Below are positions 38,301 through 51,294 of a stretch of 64,000 nucleotides of DNA, one piece after another (position 1 is the stretch's first letter; each line of letters opens with the position of its first letter). Source of the DNA: Diphasiastrum complanatum (taxonomy: Eukaryota > Streptophyta > Lycopodiopsida > Lycopodiales > Lycopodiaceae); contig CM055096.1 in the NCBI GenBank assembly GCA_029204225.1, positions 41,188,519-41,252,518 on the forward strand, given 5' to 3'. The notes under the pieces were generated by a model. It was not told where the DNA came from. It did not search any database and saw nothing but the letters and a program-made list of their open reading frames with translations. The position numbers and the translations under genes were made by a program.

Positions 38301-41300
38301 AACCCACCTCACATCCTCGCCAATGTCCATCTCCATCTCATCATCCAAGGTCTCTTGCTCCTCCTCCTCCTCATCATCATCATCCAATTCCTCCTCAACC
38401 TCATCCCGCCGACCCTGCTCTCCTGCACCCTTTGTACTTGTCATAGCCATAGACCTAGTGTAGGATGAAGAAAATGAGCAACTAAGTGTATGGGCTTGTG
38501 GAAGAGATTTCACTTGTCAAGCTACTTCTCTCGAATAGCCAATATCCCACAGAAACCAAAAAAGCAATCATTGCATTGTAGGAAAAACAACTCAACAAAA
38601 AGACCTTAGTATACCTAAGCTCATCAAAAAGCGGTCGTTGAAGGGTCTCCTCAATCTTGTTCATAAACTTATAAATGAGGCCAAGTGTAGAACCCTCTCG
38701 ATCCACCAACCTCATCACATGGTACACTGGCTATAGGACCTAAACTAGTTGCTCGGCCTGTTGCCAAAAATCATCTCCAAAAACAATCGTCTAGAACCTA
38801 AGTCCAGTCGGCTCGTTGCTACGATGCCACTATGTGAACTTAGGGCTATGGTGCAATGCAGGCCGAACTCGGAGCGAACTCGGAGCAACCACTCCAACAA
38901 AACAAAGTGGTTTGCAAAGCGCATGGATGCTAGCTTTTTCAGATCCAACAAGCTATGTCCTGAACATGGCGAGAGCCCTCTTCTTTCTAGTTACAAATGT
39001 GACCAAGAAGATGGCACTGAATGTGATGGTGGAAACTTAGAGGAGGCCTCCTATATCATGTATCAAAAGATCAATGCAGTGTGTTGCACATGAGGTCCAT
39101 ACAATAGCAGGATAGTCTCTCCAAAAGCTCACCCATAGCCACATAGTTGCTGGGATTGTCGGTGACCACATGTTGCAGGCGCCCCACCTTGCTGCACATA
39201 TATGCTCATAGATAAACTTTCTTTCAACAGCGCCAACTTGAGAAGCATCCACACCCAATATCAATCCACCCATATGATAGAATAGAGCAACCATACGTGG
39301 CCCAAGCATGTCATATAGAGCTATGCTCTCTCGTGATGCATGCATGCTCCTCTCTCAAACGGCGAATACAAAGAGCCTCGAGTGTGGGGTGGTCTCCAAG
39401 TGGCATCACAAGTTGCAATCTCCCTCATCAAGTCATGGAAGATAGTGGTGTTGGCCAAGGCAAATGCAAGGTAGCCATTATAAAAAAAACTAGGTTGAGT
39501 TGGATGGCTTGCTTGGATGGAAGTTACATGTTGATGGTTGCCCAGTCTGGCGCGGTGCCAGGTCGGCTCCCTATGATCGTGGTAGAGCTTCGAGTAAGTT
39601 AAGTCTCCCAAGATGGCCATATTGGGATCTGATGTATGTTAATATGTTGGCTGCTTGTATGTCAAGTGCGATTGGATGGCAAAAGTCGAAAGCTGGGAAG
39701 CTAAGTTGTGGTTCCCGCTACAGAGTCTGAAGGTCCACTTTGACTCACTCAAAAGTGGGCGAAAGGAGTCTGTAGAGCTGCTAGGAGCACAACGGACTTT
39801 AGGGAGCCTTTGTTGCAGTTGGTCATTTATGTCAGTTTCCTATCATCTATGCAGATTCTAACCTTAATTGACAAACTAGAGTGAATCTTGCTTGCTAGCC
39901 CTCTTCGAGGGTTCTTTCAAAGTGTTTTAAACATTTTGTCGAATTAGCTTGGGAAAGAGGCTTCATTCGCTAACTCGTATACGAAATCTAGACAAGCAAG
40001 TGTCACTGCATCTAGAAAAATAACAGTATCTAAGATGAATTCAAATGTTTCGCATTAGAATAGTATTTGTTATACCAGCAAATTTAGCAGTGAGCAAAGA
40101 GGTCCAATTTTCAAGTTTAAACCATAGCAACCATAAGCTGTCATAGCTAGCTGCTTCCGCAATGAGCTTCTACTCTCAATGGGGCCTTTAAGAAAACCTA
40201 TCTTTTATAAATCCCAGTAAATGTCTTAGTACTTCGAGCATTCTAGTGCCTCTTTATTTTCATCACCGAAAGGTGTAACTTACTGGAAACAGTAAGCAAC
40301 TATACATATTCATAAGCTCTATGCTGTTGCATGTTGCAAGGTAGAAACTATTTTAGGAGAATATTCAACTCGTACGTAGCAAACATAGTAGCACATTTGC
40401 CGCACAAGAAATACATTATCACCATCATATCTGATATCATAGCTTGAATGTTGTCAATTGGATAAATAGTCGTACTCACCAAGGAGCAGAGTCAACTAAG
40501 TGCGCCTGATCTGTACGACAGTGGCTCCTTCCTTTTGCAGAGGCATGTTTGTAGGCCCCACCCAAAGTCAAGATATATGCATAAACCCATGTAATTGCAA
40601 CACTGAAAATGATTGGGAAGTGCTCAAATATAGGAACTCTCTTGCTAGAGTTGATAAACTTCAAAAACTGTTTCAACAAGATTAGAGCAGTACAGTGAGT
40701 ATATAGCAACTAAGTATTTTCAATACAGAATGATCTCCCGTTAAAAATGCAGTGACCATGATACGAGTGTCATTCTACTTGCATGTTCACACATGACTAG
40801 TTCACGATCATAATTTAACAGCTCATTTTTCAAGCCTGAAAATAGCCAGAAATATTACAAAAGCAAAAAACTGTCAGCTAGATAAAGAAAATCTTGTGGA
40901 GAAATATTTCAAGATAGTTGTACAGATGTTTGTTTGATAACCTGGGCAAAGAAGACTAGTATAACAAGCTCAGGAATGCCAACTTCCACGCACTTTGCCA
41001 CCTACAGTTTCAGTCAGTTGCAAGGAACTCATTTTGTGTTTAGCCAAATTCCTTTGATCCTTAACATAATTGCTACTTGATTTAATACAAACCACTTGCA
41101 TGTTGCATGGGAAGGAATGATCCACTACATTGACAAATAACATTGGAGGAAAGATGCGCACCCCTGGAAAGCCATACTCGTATAGTCCAAGACCAACCAA
41201 AGCAATCACTGGAGCAATGGAGACTACAGACATGAACCTGAGGCAAAAAACGATCCACTTGCTCAGGATCCAAGAAAAAACCTACACTTTGAGAAACTCA

Positions 41301-44300
41301 AAGCAGAACACTAGCATTACATCACAGCATTACTTTGCAGTAGATTTAGGAGCACTGATTTTTGCAACCAACACAATAATATCTATTTTTGGCTTTGATA
41401 TGTGAATATTATGAAAGAACAGTAATTAAAAGATATGGAACTCATTGAAATTTGATGTCTAGTAATACAAGCTTATTTCATGTAAGAGTCCATAGGATCT
41501 ACAAGTTAGGTCAAGAGGTCCATGAGGCGTCCAAAATATTAAATATGAAAAAAAAGAAAAAAGCTAAGGCCTAATTGTCAACTGACTAGAGTAACATGTG
41601 CTAAAGGCAGTATGTTGTCAAGAAGTAACATGACACCTTGAGCAAGAGAATGTGCATGTAAGCCAGTAATTCACCCTACTTACAAAAAGAAAGGTTCCCA
41701 TCCTCTAAATAATAAACTAAGCAGAGTGGCGAAGCTGCCTATAAAACGAACCAATGTGATCACTCCACAGAAAACTAAAAACGCTACATCAAGAGCTTGT
41801 CCCATAAAACTAAACATAACAGACTTTTGGATAACATCAACACCCGGGTCAATTCTGATTGTGATGTCGTCGAGGTGGCTAAACCATATTGTCCTGGTTT
41901 TGCAGCATCCAACTTGTAAAGGCCATAGTTACTATCCCGATACCCCTTTGCCATCACTTTGTAGTTGTGATCCATATCCTTCATTAGACACCCATGTTTG
42001 ACAAATTCAACCTTCAAATGTTGATTTGCCATCATACCAACAAAAAGCAAATCTTTTTTGAGTCCAGGAACATAAAGCACATTGGGAATATTCTTGATCT
42101 TACCATCGGGAAATTGCACAAGTACATTGCCGACGCCCTGAATTTAACATTCTTCCCCATTGGCCTGTGTGACCTTGTCCCCATCATGGATTGGTGAAAA
42201 GTTTTCAAACCAACCACGATTCCCGGTCATATGCCTCGTGGTGCCTGAATCAATGAACCTACCAGGGCACCGTCATCAACTTGGGATGCCAATGTCGATG
42301 AAAAGACACTTGTCTCACCGTCTTCCCCATCGTCTTCGGCGATATTGCCCTGTTGTTTCACTTTTCCCGCCTTTATGTCAGCTTTCTTCTTATAGCATTC
42401 GTGTGCCCAATAACTAGGTTTGTGGCAATAGTAACCCTTCTTCTTTCTCTGCTTTGATGACGACTCTCCCTCGTCCTCATCATCCTTGCCCTTCTTTAAA
42501 ATCATTTTCCAACCTTTTTGCTTGTTCTTGGCTAACAATGCCTGATCATCCTGTGGAGTTTGCCTTGATTTCACTATCTCTTGACGTTGCTCCTCTTGCA
42601 ACATGATCCCATGCAGATCTTCGAAGGTAGGCAATCTCTCCCTCAAGGCAATGCCGCTCAACATCTATAGGTCCTTCGATACACCGCTCATAGTAGTATG
42701 CACTCGACGTCGGTTCTCCGATCGCCACAAGTTAGTCTCTCAGCTCTTTGATCCTGGTGAAGAAGGATCCCACCGTTTCGCCTTCTTCCATCCTGATACT
42801 GTTCAATTTTGACTTCAAGAACATGGCTCGAGCTGGATTGCAAGTTTGAAATTGCACTCTAAGAGCTTCCCAAGCTCCCCTGGCTGTCATGGCATCACTA
42901 ATATGGGTGATCACATGGTCCTTCATTGAGAGATTGCTCAATGACAATGCTCTCTGCGCCTTCCTGTCAAAGGCCCTCATGTCTCCAGGAGTGGTGTTCG
43001 GCCTCAATTCAATGTCTACAACAATGTGCCATAGCTCCTTCTCCATCAGTATACTCTTAATTTTGAACTTCCAGATGTTGTAGTTGGAAGCCCCATCGAG
43101 TTTACTTGCGTCGCTTAAAATTGCCTCATTGATGTTGGCCATCTCCAAATTGCGTAAAACTGCACCTGTAGGCTAAAAAGAGTATGTCGAGGCAAACTGT
43201 GATGTCAAAAGTCAAAAATAATGACCTGCAATTTTTGGCTTACCAGGCCACCCACCGCTTTGCCCCCAAATTGGAAGCCAAATCGCTTTCGCTTTCCGAA
43301 ATGCTTTGTACCACGAATTCCCAACTTCGTGCCCTATAGAGTGGTACAGTCACTTTTGACGTGCTCCGAACACTTTCTCCGTGGCAATCACTCTGTTTTG
43401 TCGTACCGTACTTGTAGATACATGCCCTTGGCCCAAATTAGGGATTTTTCAGCTTTTTGAACTATTTCTTCTGAAAAATTGATATGTTTTACATGTTTAG
43501 GGTTTAGGAAAATGTGATCTGTAGACATGGAAAAATTTTCTGTTCTCTTAAATGAAGGTAAGTAGATTATGCCAAATTTCCAGATGCTATGAATGCCCTC
43601 GAGTTTTAGTTTGATTCCTTCTATGGTTTAGGGTTTAGCTCAAAAGTACTCTGAGAGTCCTAGACTTTAATGAAGCAAAATCAAGTTTGAGCGTATGGTT
43701 CAATCACATGGCTTGACTGATGCTCCTGATGTGTGATCTACATATCCTATTCTCAAACCAAGCTGAAAGCAAATGATCCTAATCAGTGCACCAACAATAG
43801 ATCAGCTCTAACATTTTGTTGTCCAGGCTCCACATAACACAGTCATGACAGTGTGATGAGCACACACCCTAAACTCTAAATAAATGAACCAGGGAATCAT
43901 TTTCGTTAGGACTTAGTGAATCATCAATACCTACATATTATCAGGGATTTTTAGGCTCCTGCAGTAAATAACTAACTGGTTGTTAACCCTAAGCCCTAGT
44001 AATTGTTCTAACATGTCTTTGAACAAACCAAACATAATAGCGCCAAGTGATTTGTAATGTTGATAAACATAATTGTGGCTCTGTTAAGGGGAAAAGAACT
44101 CTGGGAGTCCTAGACTTTAATGAAGCAAAATCAAGTCTGAGCGTATGCAAATCAATGTGTGAAATGTATCGAATCACGTTGCTTGACTGATGCTCCTGAT
44201 ATCCGATCTACATATCCTATTCTCAAAGCCAAGTTGATCCAAATGGTCCTATTTGATCCAATGGTGTCATAATCTTTGATTCTTGGCCTTCTGTTATACA

Positions 44301-45800
44301 AATAGAAAGTGCTAGTTTAGTGTTTAGGGTGCAATTACACTTACATATAGTCTACATTATAATCAATCAGTACTAGTTCAAGGGCTACTTATTGTTGATT
44401 GATGAGTGATATTTGGCTTTAGCTATCCCTGATTGATTGAAAACATGTCAGTAGTGACATCATACATGACGTGTGTCATAGACGAGTAACTATAGTAGCA
44501 AGTGCGCCCGCCACAAGACACACGAATCATGATGCAAGACTCAAATTTGTTTCAGAAGTTAGCACGTGTAAGTGATCATGATTGCTGATGGGCAAAATAC
44601 ATAGATGCCCATTGTTCTGGCTAAGCGGGACATGGCAAGAGATAAACAAGAGATGCCATCCAATGAACGTCAAAATGTCATTGACAGTTATAACTCTAAC
44701 AAAACAAATTCTCGTAGTTCAATCCACAGACCAAACCTAGCTGTACCAACAAGTATCAGCAATCTATAGTGTGGCTTATAACGAAGCTCAACAACAAGTG
44801 GCAACACATCAACATAAAAAGAAATTGAATCGTGGTCCTCAACCCAAAACCCAGGCTCTTGTCTACTTTCTCTACTTTTTTTCTTGGAATGTATACACAG
44901 TAATTGTTTGTTGACAAAGATGCTTTCCGAACCAGCCCTCTGATCCCAGAGCTAGGCTATGTATACATTCCAAGGAAAAAAATAGGCAAAGCAAACAAGC
45001 GCCTAGGTTTCGGGTCAAGGACCATGATTCAGTTTTTTTTATCTTGATGTATTGCCACCTGTTGTTTCCATCTGATTGGTGTGCTATCTGTTCCCACAGG
45101 GTCCTCTCAACATTGCCCGGTGGCTGAAACAGACAACACGGGAAATAGACCCCATTCGAAGAATCTGGGTCGTCAAACGGAAAGTTGCAAAACTAGTCCA
45201 TTTCCCTTGCCCTAACTGCCTTCTATCTGGGACGAAGGGTCATCTTGATCAAATGACATCGGACATTAGTGGAACAACATCCATCATGTCCGTATCGGTT
45301 TCCGTATTTGTTGGTAGTTCTTGACCCTAAACCCTAAAATTTGTCTCATGTTGCTTGTTGTTATCCAATAGGTTTGTTCCATTCTCTCCATGATGTCTCC
45401 TACTGAACAATATAGTTGTTGCAGCTAAGAGATTTTGGAATTGCTCAAGCACCATTTGAAAAGTGGGGATATCGGTCCCATCCATCCAGCTGCAAGAAGC
45501 TCACAAGCCCGATGTCTTAGGTCAAAGTTGACTATTATCGTCTATCGTGATTTCCTAGCTTAAACAAAATAGCTTAACAGGTAGATGCTACGTGTTCTGG
45601 TTGTGCAAAAACAATATTGTAACATTGTAACGCAGGAGAAGAAAGTAGTTAAAAAGGGATGATATATGCTCAAGGGGGACCTAGCTAGTTTAGGGTAGCA
45701 TTGCTGCTAAGAAGGCTCAAGGCAACACCGTCGAAGGTGGTTGGTTTGTTACCTGCGAGGCAACAAGCAATAATGATACGACAATTGTGGGGGGGGGGGA

Positions 45801-45860
<60 letters not shown>

Positions 45861-46844
45861 GTGTCTTATCTCTTCAGTATGGTTTCAGCCATGATTCGGT
45901 ATGGTTTAGGGTTCATTGTGATCTCCGATGGATAGAGAGGGAGGGAGAGAGCACAGTCCATTTTATTGATGTTGGTATTCCCAAATGTTGGAGCCCGGAA
46001 TTGTGGATCTCCATCGGTAAATCAGTTAATCAGCACATCAGGAAACAATGATTTAGTGAAACATGAACACCTAGTATTCAACAAAACCTTACTTCTGCAG
46101 TGCATAGAAAAAATTGAAGAAATTATATTTGGAATCCCCACAAAATATGGAGCTATCTGACACCCATATTGCACAAAAAAAAACAAAAAAACAAAAAAAC
46201 AAAAAAGAAAAACATGTTCCTGGAAAATTCCAAGAACGCTTTTCGGAACACGGCAAGCATTACTTTGCAGTAGATTTGGGAGCACTGATTTTTGCAACCA
46301 ACACAATAATATCTTTTTTTGGCTTTGATACGTGAATATTATGAAAGAACATTAATTAAAAGATATGGAACTCATTGAAATTTGATGTCTAGTAAAACCA
46401 TAGTTGCAGCGCGATTCTGAATCGCGATCAGAATCGCGATCCCGATTCGCGATTCGGGATTTTCCCAGAATCGTGTAGAATCGATTTTTTTTTTTTTTTG
46501 AAATTTTTTTGGGCAATATGGGTATCAGATGAAGACTCTGATCGAGGGGAATATGATTGTGTAGTTTGCCGACTGTTTCAGGTGCAGGATGGTCCCTTTT
46601 AGGTGTATTAACTCCTAGGTTTACAACTTTAAGCTAAAGCTAAATCCCATATAAAAAAAAGAGAACACATTGGGGCATTCCCAATGAACATAGCGGGAAT
46701 CTCCCTTTCTCTGATTCTCCCTCTCTCTATCTCTCTCTCTGATCACGATTCACAACAAACGGGACTAAAACCATGCTGAACAAAAACCTAGCTAAATCAT
46801 TCTGAACTTTAGCCTTAAATGAAACAATTTTTGACAAAACAACC

Positions 46845-46921
<77 letters not shown>

Positions 46922-48722
46922 AACCATAAATCATAAACCATAAAACCGAAGTTACTGAACTAAAACCACAAAGAACAATATTGAATCACGACAATGTTGT
47001 GAATAGGATCATCATAATATATAATATCGGGCCACATGGCACCAAAAGGGATACAATGATGCTCCATGAATGTGATGAAAACTATACAACTAAGGCTCAT
47101 CAAAGTCATGGTAGGATAAATCATCCGAATCTGTGGACTGCAGGTCCCATGGGTCCGCAGATGAATCGGAACTGGAGGGAGCCATATGTCGTGGTGTGGC
47201 CCTGGCTCTGCTGCGTGCTCTGGATCCCTGCTGCGTGCCCTGGCTCTGGACCACCCCCCTCCCCCTTGCCTCTACCTCTACCTCTGCCTCTGCCTCTCTC
47301 CCCTCCTCTGGCCCCCATCTGGCTGCCCCCAGCCCTGTGTCTACTCCGTCGTGCCTGTGTGTCAGGTAACTGTGACCCTACGCCCTTGGATGGCCCTACC
47401 CATAGTGATGATGCCTAGCCGACGGCTTCATGTGATGCTCCACTCTTGTCTACAAAAAGAGTACTCAGCCCCCCCCCCCCCCAGAACCTCTAGGTCTCCC
47501 CCTAGGCCTACGTGCAGGAATGGCTGGCTCCTCCTCTGTCTCTGCATCAGGGTCCACCAACAGGTCAGCCAGGTCATCCCCCTGTGCCTCCGCCCACATC
47601 TCCTCGTCCTCCTCCATATCTCCCTCAACCCACTCCTCCTCCTCCACATAGTCTGCCCCGAGCATCTCTCCACCCTCCGAGCCCTCGTCATCTCCCTCCT
47701 CAGCCCTCTACCGAGCTCAAATAGAGCTCAAAATACCAGAGCATACATCAGAACGATTCCAGTTCACACATTATATCAAGTGCCAAAGAAGAACATGAGA
47801 TTAGGGTGTGGGATAGAATAATTTCAGTATGAGAGATAACAGGCGACTAACGTTAGCGTCGGAGTCCGTGCAGGCATAAAGGAGTGCAATGTGGGCCTAA
47901 ACCGCGCCCCTAGCAGATGTTTGCACGATGGTCCATGCCTAAACCCTAAAAAGTATGGAATCAGGGCATGAAAATTGAAATTTGTGATACGGACGTAGAC
48001 GGGCGGAACGGAGGTCATAGGAGTCTGTGCAGGCATGTGGAAATGCATTCTAGGCTTAGACATCACCTCACTCGGTTTCCAACAAGTCATTTTGTGAAAA
48101 TGGCAAAAATACACAGCATTTGGAATGTGGGGTTCAAATCTCACTAGGCATGCCGTAACGGCTGAAACTGACGTTGTAGGAATCACTGTGGGTGTGAAGA
48201 AAGGTGGTCTAGAGCCAAGCTACGCTCGATTTGGTTGCCTACAATTCAATGTCAACAATTGCAAAAAATCAAGCCTACACTTACCAAATATCAAAAATTG
48301 GTCGTTTCACTCTCCACGAAGCTCACACCCACCCGGCACCGTGCACACCACCTCCGTATCGCCGACTAGATGCCTGCCAACTATTCACTTGCGAAGATTG
48401 GACGCCCACAGCTCTCAGAACAAAAATTTGCCTCCTCCACTGCTGGCGTGGTTCTGTCCGCGAGGAGGAGACCTGAAATCAGGTTTCTGGTTTTTTTTTT
48501 TCGCGATTCTTTTTCACGATTCGCTGCAGCGAATCGTGATTCCCGAATCGCGAAGCTAGCGAATTGCGATTCGCTGCAACTATGAGTAAAACACAAGCTT
48601 ATTTCATGTAAGAGTCCATAGGATCTACAAGTTAGGTCAAGAGGCCCAATGAGGCGTCCAAAATATTAAATATGAAAAAGAAAAGAAAATGGTTAAGTCT
48701 CAGGGGACAATATTGTAAAGCC

Positions 48723-48785
<63 letters not shown>

Positions 48786-50556
48786 CTTCATGTGCTATGC
48801 AAGTTGAGGCGAGGTTGCCACTCCCAATGACGAACCCCTATACTACATGGGACACAACACTCAATATGTCATGAATGTAAGAAATATTGCGAAAATTTGA
48901 ACGTGGAAGGTGTAGTGTCAACAATGTTCAAACCTGAAATAGCTTTAGGATACTCCAAGGATCAGCAACGAATGTGTATGATATGAAATAGTACACAAAG
49001 AACTACAATGTGGTATGATAAGTCTACCTCCAATGTATGATTCAAGAAGCTACAGCTCTATTAGTTGGATATTTTCATTTCCCTCTTTCTTTTTCTTCAT
49101 GCCTTTTTCCAGGAACACTCTTCTGGGGGTTGGGGGTCGCCCTCCAAAGCCGTTCGGAAGGGACTTCGACCGAGGGCAGTAGCCCAAGGCAGAAGGCCCT
49201 TCCGAATGGCCTTGCAGGTGACCTTCCATGGCATGAAAACTTTTTTTACTTTTTTCTTCCATCTTTGTTTGCCGTAAAATTTATTTTACCTGCACCTTCC
49301 TCACAGAAGGTCATGTAAAAAGAAGTAAATTTTTTTACAAGCACCTTCCAAATCCAGGAAGGTGCATGTAAAAAAATTTGGAAAAAAAAAGGAGGTATAG
49401 AAATTTTGTTCTGTGAGGCACCTCCTTTTTTTTCATAAAAAAAAAATGATTTTACGGTAGCCAAAAGTTACTATATCAACCTTCAAATTATGTTTGTGAG
49501 ATTATTCATATTGTTAACAAGTTTGCAATCATCCACCAACCTACACAATCATTCTTTTCATCTTCACCTTGGCATCCCTTACATGTCATCATGGCAACTT
49601 GTCTATATTTGACATTTCCATGTTTGGTGGCAAGTTGGCAAATACACTCTAAACTTTGAGCTGCAGTGGGACAGCCTAGGAACAATTGAGATGCATTCAT
49701 CTTCTTGCAATGGGAATGTTCCTACAAATTGCCCTCCATTTCCTTCTTGGGGGTAGATGGGAACGCGTTCCCCCAGTTGGGTGGGTATCAAAAATTTTGA
49801 TATTAGTTGGCTCCTGATATTGCAGTTTTACAAAAATTTAATACCAATGGGGTACCATTATAAGGAGATATTTGAGTTGTAGATTGGTATAAACCGGACT
49901 AGTATCACAATGGTGATACCCGCCGATTATCAACCCAGGTATAAACATGGAAGAATTGCTAAAAATACTCTTTTTAAAGGGTAATATCATAATTCGAGAT
50001 ATAAAAAATCTGAAACATAAAAAAAAATTACCAAAAATATAGTACTATTGATAACATGGCAAAGATCCATAAAATCTCTCAAAACCTGGTATCAATATGA
50101 GTATTAAGATAGTTAATACTGGGGATCTGGTTCTAGACCATGGTATTACAAAATCATATACCAGCCGAGTAGGTTCTATGATATTATGTTGATACAAATT
50201 ATTGATACCATTGGGACTCTATATACCCACCCAACATTGGTTAGGACCATGCTTCTCAGCCACAATGCCATGAAAGGAACTATTTATCTCATTATTCAAA
50301 AGCTTAACATTCTTAGAGCATGTTAGATTTAAGGGCCTGGCCCACTTGATGCTAGGTGGCTCCTAGTTAGCATATATTTAATAGGCATTTGTTAAGCATA
50401 ATGGCTACTTAATGCCCCGCCTACAATTTGCCATGTCACTTATGGCATGTTTGAGAATGTAGCTTTCCCACTAAAACCCAATAGTACTACCCCCATTAGC
50501 AACAAATTTAGCTCCATCAACGATTAGGAAGACCAAAAAAATAGCAAGTGGATGGG

Positions 50557-50624
<68 letters not shown>

Positions 50625-51247
50625 CGTCCACGTGGACTTTAAGGTTTTGACTAGTGCTAGTGAACAACTTTTCATGAATGGACACATGGCTTCAATATAC
50701 CCCATAACATAGTTTAAATATAGATTTTCGTCCACGTGGACTTTAAGGTTTTGACTAGTGCTAGTGAACAACTTTTCATGAATGGACACATGGCTTCAAT
50801 ATACCCCATCACATAGTTTCTATTTTAACTGAAAGTTAATATATATCGTGGTAGTTTGGGCTTCTTGTAAAATTTTTGAATAGATGCAACCTTCAAATTG
50901 AAAAGAGTGAAAATCTAGGCTTTCTGTGAAGTTATGGTGTCGAGGAAGAAAGATAGCGATATATGTATATCATAGAATTTATGAACCATGGACGGTTCAC
51001 CACGGTTCTGAGAACCGTACGGTTCTCAAAAAATTTGGGGGGAACCATGGTGAATCGTACAAATAATAAATTAATTGATTAATTAATTTTTAGTTTTCCA
51101 CCCCCAAAAATGCCAAAAAAATTTAGGGAGTGGGTACAGGTCAATACAGTAGCATGCAATAGCAAACAAAGTACAGTAGCCAAAAAAAGACCCGAAATCT
51201 GTGAAATGAGGACCAAAAATGCCGGTTCTGAGAACCGTGGGTTCTAT

Positions 51248-51294
<47 letters not shown>

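Larger units (their letters stand above)
46256..48680 (+). repeat. Direct repeat copy 2 in NAT intron 4, split by a transposon
   Basis: The halves 46256-46398 and 48593-48680 together match the uninterrupted copy at 41326-41562. The break is exactly at the transposon target duplication AGTAAAAC. Confidence 0.88.

Noticed and set aside
47121-47821. Pro/Ser/Leu-rich plus-strand ORFs in the hAT-type element
   Set aside because: Shadows of the acidic, Gly/Arg-rich minus-strand transposase tail in GC-rich DNA.
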